Below, piece by piece: positions 12,183 to 22,861 of a DNA stretch of 64,000 nt. This DNA is from Orbilia blumenaviensis (lineage: Eukaryota > Ascomycota > Orbiliomycetes > Orbiliales > Orbiliaceae): NCBI GenBank assembly GCA_036872755.1, contig JAVHNS010000002.1:1488001-1552000 (forward strand). The letters run 5' to 3'. Below the pieces are notes generated by a model. That model was not told the origin of the DNA. It did not search any database and was given only the letters and a program-made list of their open reading frames with translations. Positions within the stretch are counted from its first letter, which is position 1. Each line of letters opens with the position of its first letter. The position numbers and the translations under genes were made by a program.

Positions 12183-14546
12183 TCAAACTTGTAATCCTAA
12201 TGCTCCAAATATCAATCTCTTATTCCTCTTTACCAAGTTATTCAACTTCTTTTCGTAAACTTCTGTCTCTTTCCTACTCATCACTAACATTTTCTCGGCC
12301 TCCTCTGTTGTCATGGAGCTCTCTGTTAACGGCTTACTGTTGAAAGCGGACTGAAAGCCGACCATTAGCATCTGCTCGAGTGAGCCTGCAGCTGCAGCAA
12401 CCGCGGCTGAAGCGACGCTTGCGGGGTTTATAGGTGCAGGTGGAGGCCCCGCAGCCGTGGCCGGAGGGGTTTTGCCAGGTTTCTTAGCACTGGGTGTGAC
12501 GGGGTTGAGGGTTGCCTTCGGAGGAATTGGACTCTGTTGGATTGGGGCCGGTTGAAATCTCCCTGCTGAAAACTGCGTATGGGCTTGGGCGAACTGGCTA
12601 GCAGCAGCAGCGGCCGCGGCAGCAGTTTCCGGCGAGAACTCCAAGAATTGGTTTAGTTGATTAAGGTAGGCCAATGTATCCTCCAAGCTTAAATCCGCAA
12701 GACCAGCGGCTTTACTCGCGAGGGTCTCCGCCAATGTTGTTGCCAGCTCTTTCTTGGCGACTGGAAATGTCGCTTTTGTCAAATCGGAGGATTTGAATGG
12801 TGTTGGCGTCTTGGAAGCCCGCTCCTCCAGCTTAATAAACTTCGCTTCTTGCTCTGCACTTAATCCCTTAAGCATAACCCCACCGGGCGTAACAATGAGC
12901 CGAGTAGTTGCAGAAGTATTAGAATTCGACTGCGGGTTCGAAGCGGCGGATGCAATAACCGCAGGGTTAGTCGTAATCTCAACACTAATTTGGTGATCAC
13001 CGACATCACCTGCAGAAGCGGCCACCACCATACTGAGCCTCTTCCCGAATTCTGCAATTTCTGCGGCACTGATCTCAAATCGATGCTGAAGCCCTACAAC
13101 CGGCTTAAGGAGTTCAAGATCCATAAAATCGATCTCCTGGGATTCGTTCAGGGCAGTTATTATGTCGTTTGCATTGATTGTGGATGAGAGATCAGGCTTA
13201 TTGGGCTCATTCCCCGCCTCATTGTTGCTTGTTTCGATGCCAGTTTGTTCATGATGCACTTCACTGGGAGCGGCAACACTAACACTACCTGCACGGCTAG
13301 AACGATCGTCCCTATGTTCACTCTCGGCAGCAGCGACAGCGACAGCAGCAGCGGGACTCATACTAGTTGGTGTCGCGACACCTGGAGAAGTTGGCAAAGC
13401 AGTTGTCTTAACGGTCTTACCGGCGGCAGCAGCCTTGCTCTTCTTCTCCTTCTTCCTAGCGCGGGCAACCACTGGCGCATGATCTTCCACAGTAGGACTG
13501 GGGATTGGGGCATTATCCTTCTCTCTTTCCCTCTCCTTTTCCTCTTTCTTCGCGAGTGCTTGCCGTTCCTTTTTCAAAGCCGACTTAGACTTTGCTTTCC
13601 CGGCGATTGCAAGCGTACTGGAGGAAATGGAGTCGCTGCGAACCATTGGGCTGCTGATGCTACCGCGTTTACTTGAGGTGGTAGAAGCAGTATCACTAAT
13701 AAGCTCGCTAGCGGGTGTGGCCGGGCGAGTACCTTGTCTCGTAGTTGTATTCGCAATAGGGGGGGCGTCGTGGAGTTTGGTATCCTTATCCTTTCCTTCA
13801 CCCTTGGCTTTGTTTTCTATCGAAGTAGACGAAACAATGCGCATGGTGCGGGCACGGGACGTCTGAACAGGAGCAGCAGTTGATAGCTGGGGAGTTGGAG
13901 GAACAGAGGATGTGGCACTTGGAGGACCTGCGTCACTAGATTGGTTGATAGCTGCCAACTTCAGGACCTTGGGACTGGCTGCTGCCGGTGACCTAGCAGA
14001 TGTTGGGGAATGCTCAGCGGTAGCAGCGGCAACAACCGCCGCTAGAGGCGGTAAGGTAGGCGGCTTTGCCTTCTTCCCTGTCGGCTCCTTCTGTGCAGTT
14101 TTACTGGGGGTAGGAGGAGGAGGAGGGGCCTTAGCTACGGCTGCCATAGTAGGCTGAGCCTGCGGTTTCTCGTCCTTCTTTTTCTTGGACTTAGGCTCGG
14201 CAACCGCAGGCTGCACCTTCGGGGTAACGGGAGTAACTGCCTTAGGTAAAGGCGACTTTGTTCTCCCTACTGTTGCATAATTTAGTAGAGGAGTAGCAGG
14301 TAAAACGGGGACATCTTGAGGCCGAACGGGTGGGGGTGCAGATGAAATGCTAGTGACTGGGAGTGGCGGGGGTGTAGCTGGCACAAACTCCGTATTGTCT
14401 TCTACAAGCCTATCGATCGTTTCGAACTCTTCCGCAGAGGGGATGATTTCATCAACAGGTTCTACTATTTCCCACAAAGATTCCGAATTAGCCTTCTGGA
14501 TTTGAATTTTTACGCTCCGAGAATATAGCCGGATGGCAGTAGTCAA
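12183..14546 (-). CDS. NOT4: Probable C-terminal half of NOT4 (or a separate adjacent gene)
   Basis: One long frame of 787 codons whose first codon is not ATG, so it probably begins at a splice acceptor; the CAG just before KANSESLWEIVEP (about 14480) is a good candidate. It is rich in P, A, S and K in the first 450 residues, including a charged segment (KKERQALAKKEEKEREREK) followed by VVARARKKEKKSK. A better conserved part follows (LELLKPVVGLQHRF, TRLIVTPGGVMLKGLSAEQE), and it ends in a helix with KETEVYEKKLNNLVKRNKRL. From memory of Pezizomycotina NOT4 proteins (about 1,500 aa) this is the order of their C-terminal half, and the gene upstream on the same strand is NOT4. The join is not clean: the NOT4 frame upstream has its own stop at 15424 and no simple donor/acceptor pair keeps phase. 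It could be an independent gene. Confidence 0.55.
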   Translation of the reverse strand: MTTAIRLYSRSVKIQIQKANSESLWEIVEPVDEIIPSAEEFETIDRLVEDNTEFVPATPPPLPVTSISSAPPPVRPQDVPVLPATPLLNYATVGRTKSPLPKAVTPVTPKVQPAVAEPKSKKKKDEKPQAQPTMAAVAKAPPPPPTPSKTAQKEPTGKKAKPPTLPPLAAVVAAATAEHSPTSARSPAAASPKVLKLAAINQSSDAGPPSATSSVPPTPQLSTAAPVQTSRARTMRIVSSTSIENKAKGEGKDKDTKLHDAPPIANTTTRQGTRPATPASELISDTASTTSSKRGSISSPMVRSDSISSSTLAIAGKAKSKSALKKERQALAKKEEKEREREKDNAPIPSPTVEDHAPVVARARKKEKKSKAAAAGKTVKTTALPTSPGVATPTSMSPAAAVAVAAAESEHRDDRSSRAGSVSVAAPSEVHHEQTGIETSNNEAGNEPNKPDLSSTINANDIITALNESQEIDFMDLELLKPVVGLQHRFEISAAEIAEFGKRLSMVVAASAGDVGDHQISVEITTNPAVIASAASNPQSNSNTSATTRLIVTPGGVMLKGLSAEQEAKFIKLEERASKTPTPFKSSDLTKATFPVAKKELATTLAETLASKAAGLADLSLEDTLAYLNQLNQFLEFSPETAAAAAAAASQFAQAHTQFSAGRFQPAPIQQSPIPPKATLNPVTPSAKKPGKTPPATAAGPPPAPINPASVASAAVAAAAGSLEQMLMVGFQSAFNSKPLTESSMTTEEAEKMLVMSRKETEVYEKKLNNLVKRNKRLIFGALGLQV

Positions 14547-15423
14547 GTTTCCCCAGCAGGTATCCGGTCAGTCACAATCAACGGTCTGGGTCTTCAGCAT
14601 TTGGCTTTGTCACGGATGGGTCCCAGTGTACACAGAAGACAGCAACAACGAGGGCATTTCCCTACCTATTTTCCAGAAGGCAAAATCAGAAGAGGCTCAT
14701 GCTTACGGGATGGACAAGAATATTTCATGTTCACTGGAAGCCCAGGGAAGGCCAAAAGTGTAGAAAGCAAGAAAAGGAGTGAAGCGGATCATGTTGAGGA
14801 TGATTAAGAAGGATTGGCTACGTACTGTTTGAAGAAAATGAAGCATCATCCTTTGTTTCCATCCTCCTCATTAAGTACTAACCATGGTAGGCAACAGGGT
14901 AAGGATGAATAAAACAAGACAAAGAACAAAACAACCTGACCTAGTGGCGCATAGGGCGGATATTTGGAAGAAGCGAAAAAAAAATAAGCAGAAGAAATAG
15001 AAAAATGACTAAAAAAAACTGTGATTTTGTTTTGGAAGAGCCGAATAGAAAGCAAACGCCATGTATCCCTTGCCGGTCGTCATAGAATCGTAACGATTGA
15101 TGATGCTAAGTCGTTAGGTGCTGAATGGGGCGTTGGAAGGAGTAATCGAAAAACGATGCATGTAAAAAACTGTAGATCAGAAATTCAAGCCAAAAACATC
15201 CAAGAACTCCACAGGAAAGAGAATGAGAAAGAAACAAAGACACAGGATTAGAAGGAGGGATATATGTGGGCGTAGGGGATGGTATAAGAAAAGAAATAAG
15301 ATAAAAGTAGAAAAAGAAAAAGGAAATCTCTATGAAGTGAAGGCGTGCGTTTTTGCTGTCTTCTGTGTCCGGCTTTAAACCCATCGTGCCTATGGAGGAA
15401 CCTCTCACTCAAACGGGAAGAGT
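14547..15423. other. Gap between the two NOT4-like frames
   Basis: On the minus strand this stretch is rich in T and CT runs and has no convincing exon. It is either a roughly 0.9-kb intron of NOT4, or the 3' UTR of NOT4 plus the promoter of a separate downstream gene. Small frames here do not resemble known proteins. Confidence 0.5.
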
Positions 15424-18025
15424 TTATCTGCCTTGCCAACCGCCAGCAGCAGTTTGATGATAATGGTTCAAGTACCCACCTTGTTGATTATGACCAACGA
15501 GACCGAGTTGATGCTGCAACGGATGCTGCTGAGGCCCAAGACGCGACTGAAGGATCGCAGGATCCGCATCTTTACCCATCGCCATTTCAGCCTGGCGCTG
15601 TAACCTTGGGACACCTAGAAGGGAGAGATGGGACTTACGTTTTCCAGCGCCGCTCCTCATCATTTGCATCAAGTCTTGGCTTTCGCTCTTAGCGTGGCCA
15701 GGCATATGTCCGATCTGCTGGTTACTACTCCCCATCCCGGCTCCGCCGAGCCCGAAGACCGGTTGACCATATAGCATCAAATTTGGTGGTGTCTGCGCGG
15801 ACTTCAGGCCGGGAGGTGGGCCCTGAACATTTGCATTAGAACTGTTCAGACCATAAATTTGGTTCGAAAGTAGCCCTTGGCCGGGCAAATGTTGCTGCTG
15901 TTGGAGGAGTTGTTGATGGTTAATCTGTTGTGGTGGAGCCTTAATACCATCAAAGTTGTATCGGCTTGAGGACCGAGTATGCTGTTGCGTGTGATGTTGA
16001 GGAAGAGTCTGGCTTAACTGTGTCTGTTGCATGAGGCCTTGGGAAGCAGACAAGATATTTTGATGTTGCTGACTCAGGGCAGAACCAGGAGTCTGAGTCC
16101 GTGGTCCCTGGATCTGAGACTGGGGAGTCTGGACGTTAAACATTTGGTTCGTGGCTTGCCTGGACTGAACCTGCTGGGAGATGGGTGGGAGGGGCTGCTG
16201 TTGCTGCTGTTGCGGAACTGGAATTTGCTGATGCATCGGCAGCGGCGAAACGTGTTGAACTTGTTGGATCTGGGCTTGCGAGCGAATTCGTTCTTCTTCG
16301 ATCTCCCGTTCACGCTCTTTCACGAGCCTTTCCCTCCGCTTTGCGCCACCGTACTTATCGATCAGAGGTGGCATCTGCTGGATTTCCTCATAGTCCTCTT
16401 CGCTCAACATCGACTTGTCAAAGCAAAACCTGAAACTGCTGGCAGTTATGCGTCTAACACAATCTGAGAGCATGATTTCAACTGGGTTTGCTGGAGGAGT
16501 AGGCGGGACTGTCGACGGAGCAGGAGGGTTCGGAGGAGGTGAAGCCGCTCGCGATTGTGGCGGCTTGGACTCCGTAGTTTCGGCTTTATTTTTAGTGCTT
16601 CTAGCAGCCGTGTCACTGGACTCCGCGCCCCCATCGAGGGACGTGGTTCCAACAGCGGAAACACGGCTTGCAGGGCGTTCCTTAACACTTTCCTTAGCCA
16701 CTCTCCTAGGTTCAGGCGTTTGTCGCTTTTCCGGAGGATGGGTCCGTAGGATCGTGCCTTTGGTAGGTTTCTCCTCTGAAGCATTACTGGATTGGTTGTT
16801 CACGGGAGTCCCGGTGCTTCTAGCAGCCCAACTCGCGGATGACGGCAATGCAGATGATTCTGAAGGGGGAGATCCATGGTCCTGTATAGCTGGCGACCTG
16901 GATGGTTTGATACTCGGGTGGTTCTGGTAAGTTGGCACTCTGACTGGCAGAGTTGGGGTCGATTGAGCAGGTGGCGCAGCAGCAGCAATTGGTGGATGGG
17001 GCTGGGGTGGTGGTGCAGAACTCTGCGTACTCTGCGAACTCTGGGACGACGGCCCCGCACGTTGAGATGACTGAGCATTGAAAGATGAGAGATCTTGTCT
17101 GGTAAACGAATCAACTTCCTCGCCTTGCTCGTGAAGGAACATGCAGTTCTTATTCGGACAATGTTCATTCCGGAGGTACGCTGAGCAGTATTTCGTTGTC
17201 CCGTATGTTGCTCGAAGGATTCGTTCGCCATTCTGGCTACCATCCACTGCCGCGATACACTTTTCTGCATCTTCTTTTCGAGTAAATGTGACATATACGC
17301 CCATCCCAGCGCTCCTCTCCGTTGGAGCTTTATCCGCAGTTCTTTTGTTGACAACAATCTTGTGAATCCTACCATATTGCCCGAAGAACTGGTCGCCACG
17401 TAGCGTCTGGAGTAAGTCTTCTTCCTTGATACGGGGATTCAGTCCGGTCACGTAGACGAGGTTCTTCTGAACGACACGAAGGCCCGACAAATGTTTGCGG
17501 GTAGTCTGTTCCAGCTCGCGCTTCTGAAGCTCTTTTTGCTTCTGCTCCTGCTTCTTACGCGACTGCTTCTGCTGCTCGGCTCGGTATCTAGATAATAGGT
17601 TCGAAAGTCAGTCCCATAGAATTCGATCAGATTAGGCCAAGCGGGACAACGCACTCTTCCTGAGAAACCTGTTTAAACTCCATTGTAGCATCGGTGTACT
17701 CTCGCCGACAAGCCGGACATAGACCATTCAGATTCTTCCGGATGTTATTGTAGCAAAATTGGCAAATCTTTTATATTCCAGTTAGTGAGCCATAATCTCC
17801 CTCAATTTATTGGGCAAGGGCGGGATGCAGAGTACCGTACCTGGTAACCACAGGGACACGGTTTGAAGTGCTTGTCCGAGAGATCGAATTCTTCGACACA
17901 TAGCGGACTAGATGGCCATATCAGTTAGTCTCCACGAGAACCAAGTAGACTTGAAGCTGTATCGAGGCGTACCAGCAGTCATCCGAATCGTCTATGAAAG
18001 TATCTTGTTGCACGGTTGGAGCCAT
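15424..18025 (-). CDS. NOT4: CCR4-NOT E3 ubiquitin ligase NOT4 (RING, RRM, CCCH finger, Gln-rich region)
   Basis: Exons in transcript order: 18025-17973, 17907-17841, 17767-17655, 17587-15424, giving 798 aa if the stop at 15424 is used. Residues 16-75 form the C4C4 RING (DDCCPLCVEEFDLSD, KPCPCGYQICQFCYNN, NGLCPACRR), spread over three small exons. A basic coiled segment follows, then the RRM (about 120-205, NLVYVTGLNP) and a CCCH-like finger (CSAYLRNEHCPNKNCMFLH). The rest is low complexity, rich in Q, S and P. NOT4 is the E3 subunit of CCR4-NOT; it recruits an E2 (Ubc4/5 type) and acts in mRNA decay and co-translational quality control. The C-terminal portion probably continues in the frame at 12183-14546. 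Exon phases and RING conservation make the N-terminal model firm; the 3' end is uncertain. Confidence 0.93.
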
Positions 18026-18956
18026 GACGGATTGATAATCGGGCGTGTCGTGAATTACAAGCAGAACTAGAAGCGAATGGAATCGAAAGCGAGGAAGGTA
18101 ATGTATCGATGCCTAGAGAGTGATATAGGTAAAGATATATGGAATATAGATGCTAATGTATGTGTGCTGCAGGGTCTTCGTAGGGAGACGAGAATGGGAG
18201 ATTTGTTGTAGGGTCTAGTTAGCGGTGGGGGAAGTATACGGTTGTAAGGGTAATTACTCGGAAGCGGTATAGGAAACAAGGAAAGCGACAGGCGGGTAAG
18301 GAGGTTAGGGCGGCGGTAGGAAGATATTTGAAGCCGGTGGCTTTTGGGGAAGACGATGGATGAATGGGTGGATGGGAGGGTGGATGGGAAGATGGTAAAT
18401 GTCAGGTCGAAGGTAGCAAAATGGGTGTGGATGTTGGCAGAGAAAGATGCAAGGAACAAAAACTTTGACCGACAAACACGCTCCACACAGCACAGCACAG
18501 CACAGCACAGCACAGGCACAGGTACAGGCACAGATTATGAGCAGTTGACTAAGCACAACCAGCACAACCAGGATTCGATTCCCGATAGCTGTTCCATCCC
18601 CCACTTTCTAGGACTGGGCAAGAGCTGCTGGCTTCATCGGTATGCTGTTACCTGTCGGCTGCACAGCGAGCAGATCAGGACCCTGATTCTGTATGATCAC
18701 GTGATCTTTGAGACATTCACTTTGCCACATGGCTGGGGTGGAGACGACTGGAAGGCCCTGGAATATCCCGAGCCAGGCCGGAGTACTGTCCGATTCTTGC
18801 TCGCAAGATTATTCGTTTTTAAGGCCAACAAGCGAAAATATACATATACAGATAATCGAAGTATGTACGAGTCAGGAAACCACAAAAAAATGTACAGCAA
18901 ACCCTCGGCGCATTTCATCCGAACGGGTTTCCATCGAGCTTAGCCATTTATATTCT
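18026..18956. other. NOT4 promoter and NDUFS3 3' flank
   Basis: No gene seen. This is the upstream region of NOT4 (-) and the downstream region of the complex I gene (-), with a (CACAG)6 repeat at 18486-18515. Confidence 0.7.
18486..18515. repeat. (CACAG)6 microsatellite
   Basis: Six perfect CACAG units followed by degenerate units (GCACAGGTACAGGCACAG), about 460-490 bp upstream of the NOT4 start codon. Confidence 0.95.
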
Positions 18957-19968
18957 TTATTTCTTGGGGGCTGGCTCCTCTGGCTTCGGGGTTGGTAACT
19001 TGAACTGTTGCAAAGCAAAAGTGTTAGGAGTCGGCACAACATTTCATTGTTCGCAAAGGAGTCATATGAGCAATACGTACCGAATCAGGCGTTCTATCTT
19101 GGCCCGGTCCAACCTGCTCCCATGCAGCTGTGCCTGTCTCAAAGTTCCTAAACGCCTGTGTCATCTCCAGAGGCTCGTACACAATCCTCTTCTTCTCTTC
19201 ATCCCATCTAATTTCCGTGTATCCGGTCAATGGGAAATCTTTCCTCAACGGATGCCCATCAAATCCATAATCTGTCATAATTCTTCTGAGATCGGGGTGG
19301 TTCGTGAAAAAAACGCCAAACATATCGTAAACCTCACGCTCGTACCAATTTGCACCGTCGTACAATGGTGTGATCGAAGGCACGGGAGAAGTTTCGTCTG
19401 CATAGGTCTTGACCCTTATACGCGAATTGTAGGTGACACTAAGCATATTATATACGACCTCGAAACGGTATTGACGGGTAGGGAAATCGACCGCTGTGAT
19501 GTCCGCTATCATGGTGTACTGTGCAGCATGGTGGTTCTTGAGAAAGCTGAAGACTGGGATAACGGCTTTGGGCGGGATGTAAATAGAAAGCTCGTCCTTC
19601 CAGACGGAGTATTGTTGGATAAATTTGGGAAGACAAGCCATGAGATATTTGCCATAGGCATGTAGTTGTTCGGATTGGGTGGCATATTTGTCGGTAGGAT
19701 TGACGACCGGAGCCCGTAGTTCACCCCGTGCTGTTCAAAGAGCCTCGTTAGAACGTGATACTTCGTGGATTGGGCTGCAATACATACGAGGACGCTGCGC
19801 CGCTCTCATATTTGGAACTTGATCATCAGTCGCAGGCGCTGCGGCCTTGACGGCAGAGGACGAAGTGAATTGTCGCAAGAGGTTTCGTGGAGCCGGTCGT
19901 AAACTCGACGACACTACCGATAGTGACGACGGTCTTAGCGACCGGACGGGAAGGCGTAATGAAGCCAT
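18957..19968 (-). CDS. NDUFS3: NADH:ubiquinone oxidoreductase 30 kDa subunit (complex I NDUFS3/NuoC)
   Basis: Exons 19968-19788, 19730-19081, 19004-18957 in transcript order give 292 aa with matching phases (1 and 0). The N-terminus ([19 protein letters not shown], many R and S, no acidic residues) is a typical mitochondrial presequence. The body holds the family signature [14 protein letters not shown], then [20 protein letters not shown] and [11 protein letters not shown]. The last exon encodes only [15 protein letters not shown]. The protein belongs to the peripheral arm (Q module) of respiratory complex I on the matrix side of the inner membrane and is nuclear-encoded as in other fungi. 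Length and motifs are ordinary; nothing is odd about it. Confidence 0.97.
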
Positions 19969-20417
19969 TGGCGGTGTAGGGTGGATGGCAGATGTATTAG
20001 CTTCCCGGGGCCCGCTTCATGCGAAATAGTGGGATGACTGGCGGAGGTTGATATGATTGTGAGACTGGTTGTATACCAGCCAATGGAGGTTCTTGGATTT
20101 CCAGCCTATTGTTTGGTGTTGACGTCGAGGTTGGTCTACGGAAGGCGGAGCCTAAAATTGCTCTGCTAAATCTCCAACGTCTTCAACACAGCACCGTAGC
20201 ACTGCGCCCTACGTAACACCAAGAATCGAACATCAACGTTCATGCAAAATATAAAGATAAATTAAGTACTATGCTTAGAAAGCTAAACTATGTGAAGCCT
20301 AAGCTTCAGGCTGAGAAATTGCTTGAACTTCAACTAACTCATAGATGTCTAGATATACCATGCGTAGATATATCGATATTTATCATAGGGTTGGCAGAAA
20401 CATCGAAAACTTTACTA
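19969..20417. other. Promoter region of NDUFS3
   Basis: 449 bases upstream of the complex I gene and downstream of the GT32 gene, both on the minus strand. No further gene or clear motif seen. Confidence 0.7.
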
Positions 20418-21599
20418 TCACCTCCAGCTCCCTCTCCAGAAATGCCTCAAGAATGCAATCTCATCCTGCTGCCCTGACCCAGTCGGTGCCCATTTAGCCT
20501 GTGGCAAAAGTAGCAGGTCGCCATAAATCCCTATATCCCACATCGCCGCATATTCTGAATCCATCACATGCCTCCCCTCCTGTTCATCAATATATTGCTT
20601 TACTGTCCTAGTCCACAGCCCAGGTCCGGATACGTTCAAGATAGCCATGGGCTCATACCACAAATCCGCAACCTCCCACTCCACTTTCCCACTGTCCTCC
20701 CTTGTATCGTTGAGGACCCTAAATACCAACTCTTCAATCGTACGGTTTAAGACAGGGTGCTGCGGCGCCGCCATAACCGTCCACTGTAGAAACTGAATCG
20801 CGTATACGAGATTAAATGTATCCAACTGAAGGTCCTCTGGGAGACCCGGATCTAGAGGAAGAACGCATTCAATCCCTACCACGATCCCGTAATCCCAGAA
20901 CTCTTCAAACCACTCGTCGATTGGCCTACGGCACATCGTATCCATGTCGTTATAAATGCCCCCGTATTTGTATATCACCAGATACCTGAGCAAATCAAAC
21001 GCAATAATCCTCTGCTGTACTTCTGTAAAAACTTTAATAATATCAGGACGGTGGGAATACTCCTTTCTAACGAAAATCTCGGCATCAACGTCCGAGAATA
21101 CTACATGCTCGTATTCGGGATTGAAGATCTGCCAAGTAGTCCACCCGTCACGGACATAGTCCTCTTGTTTCCAGAAATTTTTCAAGTCGATTCGACTCTT
21201 CCATTTCTGCCAAATGACTTTCGGAATCTCAGTACCCTTGATTAAGCCAGGAGGCTCTCCCGTTTTTAAGATCGAGGGCTGGGATTGCGAGATTTTCTGA
21301 GGACGGGGGTTCCGATCGAGCTTCTTCCCAAAGGCACTCCCTGCGGGCAACCAGAGGTTCGGGCCGGTTCCTGGTTCCGATGAATTTAAGGCAGATATAT
21401 TTGCCTTACTAGATAGATCGTTTATCCTCCCATTCGGGACTTTAGATTTGTAGACAGCGGTCAAGTGTATTTTGGCAGCAGACGGTGAGAAACATTCCTT
21501 GAGCATCACAATGAGTGTGAAAACCAGGACTGCCAGCAGAAAGAGATCGAGCTTATTGCGACGGATCATATTCATGGTAATTGCATAGCCAGGATGCAT
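20418..21599 (-). CDS. OCH1-like GT32 glycosyltransferase, type II membrane protein
   Basis: A single-exon gene of 393 aa. A short cytosolic N-terminus is followed by one membrane anchor (about 17-37, LDLFLLAVLVFTLIVML), then a luminal stem and the catalytic domain. The start of the domain is IPKVIWQKWKS. The GT32 core follows with RIIAFDLLRYLVIYKYGGIY and the metal-binding DxD motif (NDMDT), and then a conserved HPVLN segment. Members of this family are Golgi alpha-1,6-mannosyltransferases or relatives that extend N-glycans or sphingolipid head groups using GDP-mannose. The exact acceptor cannot be told from sequence. Met9 or Met11 are alternative starts; the first ATG is used. It ends in RHFWRGSWR, as many fungal homologues do. 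Confidence 0.9.
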   Translation of the reverse strand: MHPGYAITMNMIRRNKLDLFLLAVLVFTLIVMLKECFSPSAAKIHLTAVYKSKVPNGRINDLSSKANISALNSSEPGTGPNLWLPAGSAFGKKLDRNPRPQKISQSQPSILKTGEPPGLIKGTEIPKVIWQKWKSRIDLKNFWKQEDYVRDGWTTWQIFNPEYEHVVFSDVDAEIFVRKEYSHRPDIIKVFTEVQQRIIAFDLLRYLVIYKYGGIYNDMDTMCRRPIDEWFEEFWDYGIVVGIECVLPLDPGLPEDLQLDTFNLVYAIQFLQWTVMAAPQHPVLNRTIEELVFRVLNDTREDSGKVEWEVADLWYEPMAILNVSGPGLWTRTVKQYIDEQEGRHVMDSEYAAMWDIGIYGDLLLLPQAKWAPTGSGQQDEIAFLRHFWRGSWR

Positions 21600-22283
21600 C
21601 AGTGTGGCTGAATTCGAGAATCTAGTCGGAAATTATGGAGCAATTATGAATATACCTGTGCGTACGTCTTGATTTTGTGTGATGGGAAAAGGGCATTCCA
21701 GATCGCTTACAGTTTAATTAAGTAGCATCGAAATATATTTGATCAATAGATCTGACAGAAAATGATGTAAATTTGGTATCAAACCTATATCCAGCAAAGT
21801 GAAGAGCGAGTAAACGTGGAACGAGCGCTGATCAGTTCCACCAAACTTCATGAATTTAGCTAACGCAACTTAACAAAAAATAAGAGCCCAAATTACTACC
21901 TAGTTGGCATTGGGCCCGACGAAGCCGTTCTTTTAACTTAGATAAATTAAATGGAAAAGAGTAGATCGTCATTCTTAGCAAGGAACGGACCGAGACTAGC
22001 AAGAGAAATAACAGAAGATATAGCTACCAAGGTGTTGACCTTGGCCTCGTTGTTGACCTCCAAACTTAACCAAGCTACAGGCTTCGCAAAGGTACTGACT
22101 GGAGTAAAAAGGAAAAACTCAACAAACTTTGACCATAATCTTGATATATTGACAATTCAGTACTTTATAGCCGGAGTCCAGCTAGGCAAACGGAAATCTA
22201 ATTATAAAAATTCAATATTTGATAATTAATAGACTTAATAGTTCTGTGCCGAGAGAGTTCGAGAGATGCTACAAAACGAAAGC

Positions 22284-22323
22284 TAGGTAGCGCTGAGGCT
22301 GGTTTACAAGACCAGGTAGCGCT
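22284..22323. repeat. Palindromic repeat flanked by an 11-bp direct repeat
   Basis: CTGGTTTACAAGACCAG (inverted CTGGT/ACCAG arms) is bracketed by AGGTAGCGCTG on both sides. The core matches, on the opposite strand, the repeat seen at 4202-4239. The flanking direct repeat could be a target-site duplication of a tiny excised or truncated element. Confidence 0.55.
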
Positions 22324-22780
22324 GGCATATTTGTAATACACTAGTTTGCATATTTGTATGCGTATATGCATATATAAGCAATTGGATATCTCGAAGATTC
22401 ATTGCTTCTACCAGCAGGTACCAGGTAGTTATCCGAGCCAATCATGGAGCAGCCGATTGATTCATTAATTAAGTCTAGCCTGCAGCTGTCTGAAGCTAAG
22501 CTGGGCTGGGTCTGCGGGTTTGCCTGCGTTGGAGTAATGCGATTCTGACCAAACCCGCCCCAGAACTGGCTTACTCCCTGGCTTACCCGCACCCACTTCA
22601 GAACCATCGCCCGCCCAAATTTAAACCCACTCGTCATGACTCAACTAAAGGAAAAAAAAAAAAAAGATCTATATCTGCAGGTCTACGGCCATAGCGGTTT
22701 CTTCCTCCTACAAGCCGCCATCTCCATCTTCATTCCCATTCCCATCTCCATCTCCCCCGTAGAATCCAAGTCAGATACCC

Positions 22781-22817
22781 CCGAATATTAATATTCGGAT
22801 ACCCCAACGTTAACGTT
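22781..22817. promoter_or_regulatory. Two adjacent perfect palindromes upstream of the RBR gene
   Basis: CCGAATATTAATATTCGG (22781-22798) and AACGTTAACGTT (22806-22817) lie 45-81 bp before the ATG at 22862. The first is an everted CCG-N12-CGG pair, the type of half-site arrangement used by Zn2Cys6 transcription factors. A role as an operator is inference. Confidence 0.5.
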
Positions 22818-22861
22818 CTCCATTCCCTCAAGCGCAAGCTCAAGCTTCGAACTTCCCCAAA

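Larger units (their letters stand above)
21600..22861. other. Divergent intergenic region between GT32 and RBR genes
   Basis: Shared upstream region of the GT32 gene (-) and the RBR ligase gene (+). It contains a copy of the dispersed palindromic repeat at about 22292-22311, flanked by two copies of AGGTAGCGCTG, and two perfect palindromes just before the RBR start. No extra gene is supported; the 92-codon frame at 21951 has no recognisable features. Confidence 0.6.

Noticed and set aside
13245..14157. Several plus-strand frames of 60-143 codons antisense to the NOT4 C-terminal frame
   Set aside because: They are shadows of a long Ala/Pro/Ser-rich coding frame on the other strand.
15633..15640. 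Perfect GTAAGT donor inside the NOT4 frame (minus strand)
   Set aside because: Using it (phase 1) does not join in frame with any acceptor before the 12183-14546 frame that I could find, and the frame after it still looks coding (DPAILQSRLG). Left unspliced.
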